From Actinomadura graeca (GTDB lineage: Bacteria; Actinomycetota; Actinomycetes; Streptosporangiales; Streptosporangiaceae), in the NCBI RefSeq assembly GCF_019175365.1, contig NZ_CP059572.1, positions 2,976,001 through 3,040,000 of the forward strand: a stretch of 64,000 nucleotides of DNA. The letters run 5' to 3'. The translations under genes were made by a program, and so were the position numbers. The notes under the pieces were generated by a model. The model made no database searches, was not told the origin of the DNA, and worked only from the letters and a program-made list of their open reading frames with translations. Every line of letters begins with the position of its first letter. The stretch's first letter is position 1. Positions 46,077 to 54,347 of the stretch are shown piece by piece.

Positions 46077-46576
46077 CGGGCCTCCTCCTCCCCCAGTTCG
46101 CGGGTCAGGGCGGCGAGCGCCCTGACCATCGTGGACCGGACCGTCCCCGGGCGCACGCCCATGGCGCCGGCCACCTCGTCGTCACTGAGGTCGAGGTAGT
46201 AGCGCAGCACCAGCGCCTCACGCTGCCGGCGGGGCAGCCGCCGGAGGGCCGCCATCACCTCCCGGCGCTGCTCGCCGAGCATGGCCGCCGACTCGGCCGA
46301 CCAGACGGGCGGCTCGTGCGGCTGGGTGTGCCGCCACAGCATCCTGCGCCGCCGCAGCGCCATCCGGCAGCCGTTCAGGACCGCGGCGCGGACATAGGCC
46401 AGGAGCTTGCCCGGGTCGTCCAGATCCGGGGCCCTGTCCTGCATGCGCAGGAAGACGTCCTGCACGACGTCCTCGGCGGTGGCCCGGTCGCCGACCAGCA
46501 GCACCGCCATCCGGATCAGCCCGGACTGGTGTTCCTCGTACAGCGCGACGATGTCGCGGCTCTGGGGGATCACCAC
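46073..46576 (-). CDS. ECF RNA polymerase sigma factor, SigE-like family
   Basis: 167 aa. Region 2: IVALYEEHQSGLIRMAVLL, then ATAEDVVQDVFLRM (core binding and -10 recognition). Region 4: ALRRLPRRQREALVLRYYLD and SDDEVAGAMGVRPGTVRSTMVRAL helix-turn-helix. It matches the actinobacterial SigE (Streptomyces sense) family. TAGAAT at 46583-46588 sits exactly 6 nt before the GTG at 46576, so the mRNA is probably leaderless. The downstream propeller gene is translationally coupled. Confidence 0.9.
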   Translation of the reverse strand: MVIPQSRDIVALYEEHQSGLIRMAVLLVGDRATAEDVVQDVFLRMQDRAPDLDDPGKLLAYVRAAVLNGCRMALRRRRMLWRHTQPHEPPVWSAESAAMLGEQRREVMAALRRLPRRQREALVLRYYLDLSDDEVAGAMGVRPGTVRSTMVRALAALTRELGEEEAR

Positions 46577-46582
46577 GGGCCG

Positions 46583-46588
46583 ATTCTA
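46583..46588 (-). promoter_or_regulatory. -10 element of the sigma factor gene
   Basis: TAGAAT on the minus strand, 6 nt upstream of the GTG at 46576. It is a close match to the actinobacterial TANNNT consensus. Confidence 0.6.
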
Positions 46589-46650
46589 GGTGTGCGCGCC
46601 ACACGGTCTCAGCCCGATTCCCCAAGATCCGGAAAGGGAGTCAAGAACAC

Positions 46651-46662
46651 AGTTGATCAACT
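46651..46662. promoter_or_regulatory. 12-bp perfect palindrome between divergent genes
   Basis: AGTTGATCAACT lies between the sigma gene and the secreted-protein gene at 46817. AT-rich palindromes are rare in this DNA; it may be an operator for either gene. Confidence 0.4.
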
Positions 46663-46816
46663 CCTCGCGCATTCCGGAGGGCGTTAGACGCGCACCGGCA
46701 GGACGGGGGACGACGGCGCCAAGACGAGGCGGAGACACACCGCGAACACTCCGGAGACGGACGGCCGCTTTCCTCTGGATCGAAGGGATGGACCCACCGA
46801 ACACAGGGGTGATGCA

Positions 46817-47281
46817 ATGCGGAAGACGACCATTCTCACAACGACCGGGGGCATGGCCGCGGCGCTTTCCTGCGGCCTCCTGGCCGGACCCGCCCACGCC
46901 GAGCCCGCCGCGGTCCCGGGCGGGTCCGCGGCCCGGATCGCCGCGGAGGCGCCCGCCGCCGCGGACGCGGCCCGTGGATGGCGCTGCCACACGGTGACGA
47001 GCACCGTCACCGGCGCCCGGGTCACCGCGAAGATCTGCTGGAGCCGGACCAGGGTGAGGGCGACGGGGGTGACCTACGACACCAAGGACGACCGGAAGGC
47101 GGCCGGTGTCAGGATCCGCGTCCAGCGGCCAAGGCAGATGGTCCCCCAGCGCTACATCGGCTGGGTCGACGGCAAGGGCCGGAAGAAGTCCTGGAGCGAC
47201 ACCGACAAGGGTTCCGGCTACTGGATCAAGGCGTGCGTGAAAGACAAGCGCGCCACGACCTGCGCCCGCACCTGGAGCTGA
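46817..47281 (+). CDS. Small secreted protein (family B)
   Basis: 154 aa. Signal peptide ending near GPAHAEPA, an Ala/Pro-rich linker, then a basic domain with WRCHTVTSTVTGARVTAKIC, ATGVTYDTKDDRKAAGVRI and YWIKACVKDKRATTCARTWS: four Cys in all. The layout recalls the two family A proteins (small basic extracytoplasmic beta domain), but sequence similarity is weak. AGGGGTGA precedes the ATG. It is divergent from the ECF sigma gene and could be part of its regulon (inference). Confidence 0.78.
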   Translation: MRKTTILTTTGGMAAALSCGLLAGPAHAEPAAVPGGSAARIAAEAPAAADAARGWRCHTVTSTVTGARVTAKICWSRTRVRATGVTYDTKDDRKAAGVRIRVQRPRQMVPQRYIGWVDGKGRKKSWSDTDKGSGYWIKACVKDKRATTCARTWS

Positions 47282-47295
47282 TCCCAGCGGAAGGC

Positions 47296-47326
47296 GCGGG
47301 CGTCCCCCGCCCCGGGGGGCGCCCGC
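47296..47326. terminator. Terminator between convergent genes
   Basis: 13-bp GC stem, 47296-47308 with 47314-47326 (one T-G wobble) and a 5-nt loop. It lies after the secreted-protein gene and before the stop of the convergent BTAD regulator. Confidence 0.8.
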
Positions 47327-47343
47327 GCCCCCGCCGCCGCGGC

Positions 47344-48090
47344 TCATCCGAACCTCAGGGAGTCCGGGCGGACGCGTTCGACGAGGTCCCGGAAGCCGGA
47401 GCTGGGCTCCAGGCCGATCGCCTCGGCGAGAAGTCTCCGGTAGCGCAGGAACACGCGCCACGCGCTCACGTGGTCGCCGCGCGTCAGGTGGGCGGCCGCC
47501 GCGAGCCGGTGAGGGGCCTCGCTGAGCTCGTCCACGCGCGTGGCGGCCTCGGCCAGCTCGATCGCCGCCGGCACGTCACCGGACGCGAGCGTGTGCTCGG
47601 CCAGCCCCTCCAGCGCGAGCAGCCGGAGCCGGTCCCAGCGGTCCCGCGCCGCGCAGACCTCCTCCTCCTGCCAGCCCGGCAGCATCTGCCTGCCCAGCAT
47701 CCCCGTGCCCGACCACCCCGCCGGGACGTCCCCCTTGATCACCCGCCGCGCCAGCCGCTCCCCCCGGCGCAGGTCGACGGTCACCTCCCCCCGGAGCGCG
47801 ACGAGGTCGGGCGTCACCTCCAGCAGCCGGTCGCCGGTCTCCCGGCGGATCCGCCACAGCGCCTGCCGCAGCCGCTTGGACGCGTCGGGCGGGTCCACGT
47901 CCGGCCACAGCCTGGCGGGCAGGCCCTCCCTCGTCAGCCCCCGCGGTTCGAGCGCCACCGTCACGACCAGCGAGGACAGCGCCCGGGACAGCCGCACCTC
48001 CCTGCCGCCTAAGTGGCAGCGGAAGGACGGCAGCACCTCCACCCGGGCGCCGCCGGACGCCCCCGGTTCGTCGGTCTCTTCATCATCCAT
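47344..48090 (-). CDS. BTAD domain (SARP-like) transcriptional regulator
   Basis: 248 aa. A winged-helix part of about 90 residues (VEVLPSFRCHLGGREVRL, GLTREGLPARLWPDVDPPDA, KRLRQALWRIRR) is followed by a bacterial transcriptional activation domain with TPR-like helices (LLALEGLAEHTLASGDVP to WRVFLRYRRLLAEAIGLEPS). It resembles the N-terminal half of AfsR and the SARP activators, with no ATPase. SARPs often drive antibiotic genes, but no such cluster is visible here. Start at MDDEETDEPG chosen because upstream codons lack homology; no clear ribosome site. Confidence 0.82.
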   Translation of the reverse strand: MDDEETDEPGASGGARVEVLPSFRCHLGGREVRLSRALSSLVVTVALEPRGLTREGLPARLWPDVDPPDASKRLRQALWRIRRETGDRLLEVTPDLVALRGEVTVDLRRGERLARRVIKGDVPAGWSGTGMLGRQMLPGWQEEEVCAARDRWDRLRLLALEGLAEHTLASGDVPAAIELAEAATRVDELSEAPHRLAAAAHLTRGDHVSAWRVFLRYRRLLAEAIGLEPSSGFRDLVERVRPDSLRFG

Positions 48091-48185
48091 GCACAGTAGA
48101 TGCGCCGGACGGCCGTTCTGCTGCTCGCCGGAAAAGGCGAATTCCAAAGAGCGTCCGACCGGCCGCCCCGGCCGCCGGATGCCCA

Positions 48186-48191
48186 TAGGGT
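48186..48191 (+). promoter_or_regulatory. -10 element, leaderless kinase 2 gene
   Basis: TAGGGT, 6 nt before the GTG at 48198; same CCATAGGGTC context and spacing as before the kinase at 41556. Confidence 0.6.
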
Positions 48192-48197
48192 CGTCGT

Positions 48198-50147
48198 GTG
48201 CGGGTGGACGGAGACGTCGGGCGATGGCCGCGCGCCGCCGACTGGGGCGTGCCACCGCTGCTCCTCGGCGCGCAGCTGCTCGCCGCCTGGCTCCTGACCG
48301 ACGGGGCCGGCGCGCCCCTCGGCCAGGCCCGCTGGACGGGGCTCGCCGCCGCGGCCGCGGTGGCGGCGGTGGCGCTGGTGTGGCGCCGCGCCGCGCCGGT
48401 GCCGGTCCTGGTGATCACGGCGCTGTCCAGCGCGTTCGCCGTCGTCGTGGCCGGCGGCACGGACGCGCCCGTCGGCGGGATCGCCGACGGGGTCGCGCTG
48501 TACTCACTGGCGGCCCGGCGGGGGCGGCGGCAGGCGGTCATCGGCTGCCTCGCGGCGTACGCCGCGTCGTCGCCGGCGTACCTGTGGCATGTGGAGGGGC
48601 CGGGCGACCTGCTGTCCAACGAGGTCCTGGACGGCGTCTACTACCTCGGCATCGTCGCGCTGGGACAGCTCCGCCGCCGGCGCGAGGCCGCCCGGCGCGA
48701 CCTGCGCGGCAGGCTGGCGCGGATCGAGCAGGAGCACCGCGCGGCGGCCGGGGCCGAACGCGAGCGCCTGGCCCGGGACCTGCACGACGTGGCGGGCCAT
48801 CACCTCAGCGCCGTGGTCGTCCACAGCGGCGCCGCCGCCCGCCGCGGCGATCCCGGGCTGACGCGCGAGGCCCTCGCCGTCGCCGCCGAGACCGGCCGCG
48901 AGGTGCTGCGGTCGCTCAGCCGCCTGGTGGACGTGGTGAGCCCGCACGCGGCCGCCGGCGGCGGCCTGAAGGAGTTACTCCCCCCGCTGTGCCACGGGCT
49001 GAACCGGCTGGGCATCTCGGTGTCCCTGGTCGTCGAGGGACGTGCGCGGAAACTGCCCGCCGAGGTGACCACGACCGCGTATCGGATCGTCCAGGAGTCG
49101 CTCACCAACGTCATGCGCTACGCGTCCGGCGCGCCGGTGCGGGTGACCGTCCGCTATCTCTCCGGGACGGTGGAGCTGGCCGTCGAGAACGAGGCCCCCG
49201 CAGGGGGAGGGACCGTCCCGGCACTCGGCGGCGGCCGGGGCGTCCAGGGCATGCGCGACCGGGCGGCGCAGCTCCACGGTGACCTCGACGCGGGACCGGC
49301 CCCGGGGGGCGGCTGGTCGGTGACCGCGCGCCTGCCGACGAAGACCGCGTCCGAGTACGGCGCGGGCTGGCCGGAGACCCTGGACGCCGTGACGATCGCG
49401 TTCTGCGCGGCCCTGCCCCTGCTGGGCTTCCTCCCCCCGGAGCCCCTCGGCTCGGGATGGCCGCCCGCGGGGGTGGCGCTGGTGATGACGGTCCTGGTCG
49501 CCCGGGCGGTGCCGCTGTGGTGGCGGCGGCGCGCCCCCTACGCCGCCCTGGCCGTGCTCACCACCGTGGACGTGTCCCTGGCCGTCGCGGGCGTGCTGTG
49601 GCCGCTGGAGCCCCTCGCGCTGTTCGTCTTCGCGTGCCCGGCACAGCTCGTCGCCGTCTACTCGCTGGCCTGCTACGGGCACGGCGCCCGGCGCACGTGG
49701 CCCGGAGTGCTCATCGCCCCGCTCCCGTGGGGCGTCGGCCTGGGCACGGCGCTGGCCGCCGACCCGGAGGTGGCGGCGGACGGCGCGGCGCACCTCGCGT
49801 TCCTGTTCGGGTTCGCTGTCACGGTGCTGGTCACCGCGCCCGTCCTGGCCGCGGTGTGGACCTGGGGCCGGGCGGTCGCGATCAGGAGCCGGCGGTGGGA
49901 GATCACCGTCCTCGACGCGATGACCGCCCGGACGGGTGCGGTCGTCCACGCCGAGCGGGCCCGCGTCGCCGCCGGGCTGAGCGGGACCGTCCTCGACCGC
50001 GTCGCGCGGCTGGCGCGGGCCGCCGAGACGGGCCTGGCCGGGACCGACGGCCAGGCCCGGGCGGCCCTCGAAGTGATCGCCGAGCAGGCGCGGGCGGCCC
50101 TGGCCGACATGCGCGTGCTCCTGGAGTCGTTGGAGGGGAAGACGTGA
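48198..50147 (+). CDS. Double-module sensor histidine kinase with response regulator
   Basis: 649 aa. Module 1: membrane helices to about 158, His197 in RLARDLHDVAGHH, ATPase with AYRIVQESLTNVMRYAS and GRGVQGMRDRAAQLHG. Module 2: membrane segment (about 375-525, including AVPLWWRRRAPYAALAVL) and a degenerate dimerisation region, ERARVAAGLSGTVLDRVARL, without phospho-acceptor or ATPase. It is a paralogue of the 41556 kinase with the same order. The stop overlaps the regulator start (GTGA), so the pair is cotranslated. The signal is unknown. Confidence 0.9.
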   Translation: MRVDGDVGRWPRAADWGVPPLLLGAQLLAAWLLTDGAGAPLGQARWTGLAAAAAVAAVALVWRRAAPVPVLVITALSSAFAVVVAGGTDAPVGGIADGVALYSLAARRGRRQAVIGCLAAYAASSPAYLWHVEGPGDLLSNEVLDGVYYLGIVALGQLRRRREAARRDLRGRLARIEQEHRAAAGAERERLARDLHDVAGHHLSAVVVHSGAAARRGDPGLTREALAVAAETGREVLRSLSRLVDVVSPHAAAGGGLKELLPPLCHGLNRLGISVSLVVEGRARKLPAEVTTTAYRIVQESLTNVMRYASGAPVRVTVRYLSGTVELAVENEAPAGGGTVPALGGGRGVQGMRDRAAQLHGDLDAGPAPGGGWSVTARLPTKTASEYGAGWPETLDAVTIAFCAALPLLGFLPPEPLGSGWPPAGVALVMTVLVARAVPLWWRRRAPYAALAVLTTVDVSLAVAGVLWPLEPLALFVFACPAQLVAVYSLACYGHGARRTWPGVLIAPLPWGVGLGTALAADPEVAADGAAHLAFLFGFAVTVLVTAPVLAAVWTWGRAVAIRSRRWEITVLDAMTARTGAVVHAERARVAAGLSGTVLDRVARLARAAETGLAGTDGQARAALEVIAEQARAALADMRVLLESLEGKT

Positions 50148-50812
50148 GCATCCGGGTCCTGGTGGTCGACGACCAGGCCGTCGTCCGGGCGGGCTTCACG
50201 GCGATCATCGACGGTGAGCCCGACATGGAGGTCGTCGGGCAGGCCGGCGACGGCGCCGAGGCGCTGCGCGCGGCGGCCGAGCGGCGGCCCGACGTGGTGC
50301 TGATGGACATCCGGATGAGCGGCATGGACGGCCTGGCGGCCACGGCGGAACTGGCCGCCGCCGGATCGCCCGCGCGGGTGCTGGTGCTCACCACGTTCCA
50401 CCGCGACGAATACGTCTTCGGCGCCCTGCGCGCCGGAGCGGCCGGGTTCCTGCTCAAGGACTGCGACCCACAGGAGCTCGTGGACGCCATCCGCACGGTG
50501 GCCGAGGGCGAGGCGCTGCTCGCCCCCGCGGTGACCCGCCGCCTCATCGACGCGTTCGTCACCGGCGCCGTCGTCCCGCCGCCCGCCGACGAGCGCCTGG
50601 ACCTGCTCACCCACCGCGAGCGCGACGTCCTCGTCCAGGTGGCCAGCGGCCTCAGCAACACCGAGGTCGGCGCGGCGCTCGGCATCGGCACCGCCACCGT
50701 CAAGACCCACGTCAACGCGATCCTCGGCAAGCTCGGCCTGCGCGACCGGGTCCAGGCCACGATCTTCGCCTACGACGCCGGCCTCGTCCGGCCCGGCGGG
50801 CACCCGCCCTGA
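50144..50812 (+). CDS. NarL/LuxR-type response regulator
   Basis: 222 aa. The receiver domain has VVDDQAVVRAGF and phospho-acceptor Asp55 in VVLMDIRMSGMDG, Thr in LVLTTFHRDEYV and Lys in FLLKDCDP. The LuxR output domain contains LTHRERDVLVQVASGLSNTE and GTATVKTHVNAILGKLGLRD. GGAGGGG 6 nt before the GTG. Partner of the 48198 kinase and perhaps of the orphan paralogue at 41556. Confidence 0.94.
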   Translation: MSIRVLVVDDQAVVRAGFTAIIDGEPDMEVVGQAGDGAEALRAAAERRPDVVLMDIRMSGMDGLAATAELAAAGSPARVLVLTTFHRDEYVFGALRAGAAGFLLKDCDPQELVDAIRTVAEGEALLAPAVTRRLIDAFVTGAVVPPPADERLDLLTHRERDVLVQVASGLSNTEVGAALGIGTATVKTHVNAILGKLGLRDRVQATIFAYDAGLVRPGGHPP

Positions 50813-50931
50813 CCGCCGCTGCCGCGACCGCGCCTCCGCCCCAGGGTTGACCCCCGGTCTACCGGACGGTCGAGGGCGCTCCCTTCCGCCGCAGGAAGCG
50901 CGGGCCCGTCCCGGCACGGTTCCCTTGACCC

Positions 50932-51255
50932 ATGGCCCAACAAGAGGTGAGACCGACGGGCGGCGCAGCCGCGGGAACGCCGGACCCGGACGACGCGGAG
51001 CCGGACGAGAGGCTCCCCGACGCGGAGTGGATCCTGCCAGCCGTCCTGTTCCTGGCGGCGAAGGGCGTCCGGGCGTTCAACGACGAGGGCGTCTGGGGCT
51101 GGGTGGCCGTGGGGTTCGGGGTCCTCGCGGCCATCGCCACCGTCGCGGTGATCGTGACGGCCGTGCGGCGGCGGGCGTACGAGACCCTGATCACCATCGC
51201 GGCGGGCGCCCTGTTCGTGGGCGCCACGGCCTACGTCGGACACGACCTCCTCTAG
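50932..51255 (+). CDS. Small membrane protein of unknown function
   Basis: 107 aa: a Pro/Asp-rich N-terminus (TPDPDDAEPDERLPDAE), then three hydrophobic segments (WILPAVLFLAAKGV, GWVAVGFGVLAAIATVAVIVTAV, TLITIAAGALFVGATAYV). It resembles no family I recognise. No clear ribosome site precedes the ATG. It lies downstream of the two-component genes on the same strand. Confidence 0.6.
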   Translation: MAQQEVRPTGGAAAGTPDPDDAEPDERLPDAEWILPAVLFLAAKGVRAFNDEGVWGWVAVGFGVLAAIATVAVIVTAVRRRAYETLITIAAGALFVGATAYVGHDLL

Positions 51256-51594
51256 CCGGCCCTCCGCCTCCCGAGCCCTTGGCAGAACCTTCCCACCGGA
51301 AATCCTCACGACCTTCCCGCCTGCCGCTGACCTGCGGGCAGGGCCCGCGGAATGCGCGGGAACGACGCGGCCGAGCCGCCGGGACGACGGCCGCGAAGCG
51401 ACCGGGAGGCGGCACGGAGACGCCCGCCCGGTGACCTGGACCCGCGGGCCACAGCGGCCTGCGGCGACGGAGCCCGTCAGACCGACGCGGCGCGGGCGGC
51501 CCTCGTGTCGATGAGCGTGGGGCTGGTCAGCACACTCACGTGCCGCCCGGCTGGTCGTCATTCGGAAGCGCCGTCATGGCCGGAGAGGCGGAAC
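51256..51594 (+). other. Intergenic region before ABC exporter genes
   Basis: 339 bp. Only a 6-bp hairpin (GCGGGC/GCCCGC near 51335-51350) stands out; the open frame from 51352 has no protein homology. I see no clear promoter. Confidence 0.5.
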
Positions 51595-52527
51595 GTGATC
51601 GTCGTTGAGGATCTGACCAAGCGGTACCGGAGGCGGACGGTCGTCGACCGCCTCTCGTTCACCGTGCGCCCGGGGAGGGTGACCGGATTCCTGGGGCCGA
51701 ACGGCGCGGGAAAATCCACCACCATGCGGCTGATCGTCGGGCTGGACCGGCCGGACTCGGGACGGGTGCTCGTCGCGGGACGGCGCTACCACGAGCTGCC
51801 CCACCCCCCGTCCACCGTCGGCACGCTGCTCGACGCGGGATGGGCGCGGCCCGCCTTCACGGCGCGGACGCACCTGCGCTGGTTGGCGAGCGTCACCCGG
51901 ACACCGCCCGAGCGCGCCGACGAGCTCCTCGAAGCGGTCGGCCTCGCCCGGGCGGCCCGCAAGCGGGTCGGGGACCTCTCGCTCGGCATGCGGCAGCGCC
52001 TCGGGATCGCGGCCGCGCTGCTCGGACGGCCCCGGATCCTCCTGCTGGACGAGCCCATGAACGGGCTCGACCCCGAGGGGATCCACTGGATACGGCGGTT
52101 CCTGCGGGAGACGGCGGCCGAGGGGCGCACGGTGCTCGTCTCCAGCCACCTGCTGTCGGAGATGGCCCTGGTCGCCGACGAGGTCGTGGTGATCGGCGGA
52201 GGACGGCTCATCGCGCAGGCGCCCACGCGGGAGTTCATCGAGCGGACGACCCGTCCCCGGGTGATCGTCCGCGCCCCGGACGTCCTGCGGTTGCAGGCGC
52301 TGCTCGCGAGGCTCGGGCTCGACGTGCGCGGGGAGCCCGACGGGACCCTGGCCGTGAGGGGCGCGGCCTCCACGCGGATCGGTGAGATCGCCTTGGAGAA
52401 CGGCTTCGTCCTCAGCGAACTGCGCACCGATCACGGTTCCCTGGAGGACGCGTTCATGGAGACGACACGCGAGGCGGTCGAGTACCAGTCGAGTCCACTC
52501 GCAGATCGGCCAGGAGGTGCGATGTGA
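51595..52527 (+). CDS. ABC-2 type transporter ATP-binding protein
   Basis: 310 aa exporter ATPase with all motifs intact: Walker A GPNGAGKSTTMRL, signature LSLGMRQRLGIAAAL, Walker B ILLLDEPMNGLDP and switch His in VLVSSHLLSEM. A C-terminal regulatory domain (about 215-310) follows. GTG at 51595 with GGAGAGG upstream. It is coupled to the membrane gene by a GTGA overlap. Similar pairs export peptides, antibiotics or wall precursors; the substrate is unknown. Confidence 0.92.
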   Translation: MIVVEDLTKRYRRRTVVDRLSFTVRPGRVTGFLGPNGAGKSTTMRLIVGLDRPDSGRVLVAGRRYHELPHPPSTVGTLLDAGWARPAFTARTHLRWLASVTRTPPERADELLEAVGLARAARKRVGDLSLGMRQRLGIAAALLGRPRILLLDEPMNGLDPEGIHWIRRFLRETAAEGRTVLVSSHLLSEMALVADEVVVIGGGRLIAQAPTREFIERTTRPRVIVRAPDVLRLQALLARLGLDVRGEPDGTLAVRGAASTRIGEIALENGFVLSELRTDHGSLEDAFMETTREAVEYQSSPLADRPGGAM

Positions 52528-53370
52528 CGGCGACGGATCCGCGAACGGGAAGGACGCAGGTAGCGGACCAGATGTCGGAACAGCACCGGGAGACGAGACG
52601 GGACCGGGCGGCGGCGCGGAAACGGGGTGGCGCGTTCCGGGCGGCGGTCGCCGCCGAGAGGATCCGGCTGGTGGCGAGCCGGTCCACATGGTGGTGCCTG
52701 GGTGCGGCGACAGCCCTCGCGCTCGGCTCCGCCGTGCTGGCCGCGCGCGTCCCGGAGTCCGAGGGAGAGCCGGTCACCGTCGTCGACTCCGTCGCGGGGC
52801 TGATCTTCGGGGAGATGATCCTGCTGGTGCTCGCGGCGCTGTCGGTCACCGGCGAGTACAAGCACGACACCGTCCGGCTCGCCTACCAGGCGATTCCGGC
52901 GCGCTGGCCGCTGGTGGCGGCGAAGGCCCCTCACGATGGCGGCGGCCGGCGGGATCGTGGCGCTGTGCCTGTCCTTCGCGAGCTTCGCCGTCACCGCGCT
53001 GTCGGCGTCGCGGCCCCGCCCGAGCCTGGACACCGCCCAGGAATGGCGCGCGGTCCTCGGGACGGCCGTCATCTGGGTCTTCGCCGCCGTGGTCGGCGTC
53101 GCGGTGGGCGCCCTCGTCCGCAGCGGGGCGGGCGCGATCACCGTCCTGCTCGTCTGGACGATGCTTGGCGAGAGCACGATCGGGTTCCTGCCGTGCGTCG
53201 GCGGCGCCCTGGAGGGCTGGTCGCCGTTCACCGTCGTCGGCGGCATCGCCGACCCGGGGACGGGAACGCGTGTGCCGTACGGAGCGGCCGGGGGCGTCGC
53301 GTACGCGCTCGTCGTCGCGGCCGTGGCGCTGGCCCTCGCGCTGTTCGCCGTGCGGCGCACGGACCCGTAG
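52524..53370 (+). pseudogene. ABC-2 permease disrupted by a single-base frameshift
   Basis: The membrane partner of the preceding ATPase. Frame 1 from the GTG at 52524 encodes a charged N-terminus, RIRLVASRSTWWCLGAATALALG and VTGEYKHDTVRLAYQAIPARWPLVAAK. Homology then moves to the frame carrying MAAAGGIVALCLSFASFAV to the stop at 53370, with further helices WVFAAVVGVAVGALV and AYALVVAAVALALALFAV. The shift is at the CCCC run 52927-52930; one C fewer gives a continuous 281-residue permease. It may be a pseudogene, a phase-variable tract or a sequence error. AGGAGGTG precedes the start. Confidence 0.85.
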
Positions 53371-53394
53371 ACCCGCGGGGCGGGCCCCCGCCTC

Positions 53395-54228
53395 TCAGTC
53401 GGTCTTCTCCGCGGGCGTGCCCGGCTCGTCCTTGGTCAGCGACGGCTTCGCCGCCGAGGCGGCGGGCTCGTCCTTGGTGAGGGACGGCTTGTCGTCCTGC
53501 GGCGCGTCCTTGATCAGGGAGGGCTTCTCGCCGGACGGCTCGCTATGGCCGTCTGCGTCGCGGTCGTCCTCATCGGGTTCGTCCTCGTCGGTCAGCAGGA
53601 CGCCGACGACGGAGCGGATCCTGTCCTCGGGGATGGCCCCGGCGCGCAGGAGGCGCGGGACCGAGCCGGTCAGGTCCACGATGGTGGACGGCTCGGCGTG
53701 GCCGGACGGGCCGCCGTCCAGGTAGACCGAGACGGCGTCGCCGAGCATCTTCTCCGCCTCGGCGGCGGTGCGGGCGGCGGGCTGCCCGGTCAGGTTGGCG
53801 CTGCTGACCGCGAGCGGGCCCGTCTCCTTGAGGAGTTCCACGGCGAGCTCGTGCATCGGCATGCGGAGGGCGACGGTGCCCTTGGTCTCGCCGAGGTCCC
53901 ACATCAGCGTCGGATTCGCGCGGCAGACCAGGGTGAGCGCGCCCGGCCAGAACTCGTCGATGAGGTCCTGGCCGTAGGAGCCGAGATCGTCCACCAGCGC
54001 GGTCGCCGCGCGGACGGAGCCGACCAGGACGGGCGGCGGCATCTCGCGTCCCCGCCCCTTGGCCTCCAGCAGCGCCTCCACGGCGATCGGCATGAACGCG
54101 TCGACGCCCACCCCGTACACGGTGTCGGTCGGCAGGACGACCAGTTCGCCACGCCGGGAGGCCGCGAACGCCTCGGCGATTCCCCGGGTGCGCTCCATCG
54201 GATCGGAGCAGTCATATCGTCGGCTCAC
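53395..54228 (-). CDS. L-threonylcarbamoyladenylate synthase (Sua5/YrdC)
   Basis: 277 aa. Makes the threonylcarbamoyl-AMP used for t6A37 of ANN-decoding tRNAs. Catalytic domain: VLPTDTVYGVGVDAF, GRGREMPPPVLVGS, WPGALTLVCRA, VALRMPMHELA, PLAVSSANLTGQPAA and STIVDLTG. After about residue 210 comes a disordered acidic tail with three copies of KPSL(T/I)KD(E/A)P. GTG at 54228 begins VSRRYDCSDPMER, the usual N-terminus in actinobacteria; the frame is open to 54246. Gene order with prmC and prfA is conserved. Confidence 0.93.
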   Translation of the reverse strand: MSRRYDCSDPMERTRGIAEAFAASRRGELVVLPTDTVYGVGVDAFMPIAVEALLEAKGRGREMPPPVLVGSVRAATALVDDLGSYGQDLIDEFWPGALTLVCRANPTLMWDLGETKGTVALRMPMHELAVELLKETGPLAVSSANLTGQPAARTAAEAEKMLGDAVSVYLDGGPSGHAEPSTIVDLTGSVPRLLRAGAIPEDRIRSVVGVLLTDEDEPDEDDRDADGHSEPSGEKPSLIKDAPQDDKPSLTKDEPAASAAKPSLTKDEPGTPAEKTD

Positions 54229-54347
54229 GGTCGCCCGTCTTCCCATCTGCGTGGCGCTGGTCGGATCAGCACGCCCAGGATATCCGCGCCGCGGGGCCCG
54301 CCGCGCCCCCCGTTGTCGATCAACGGCACCGCCCGTGCGGGGACCGG

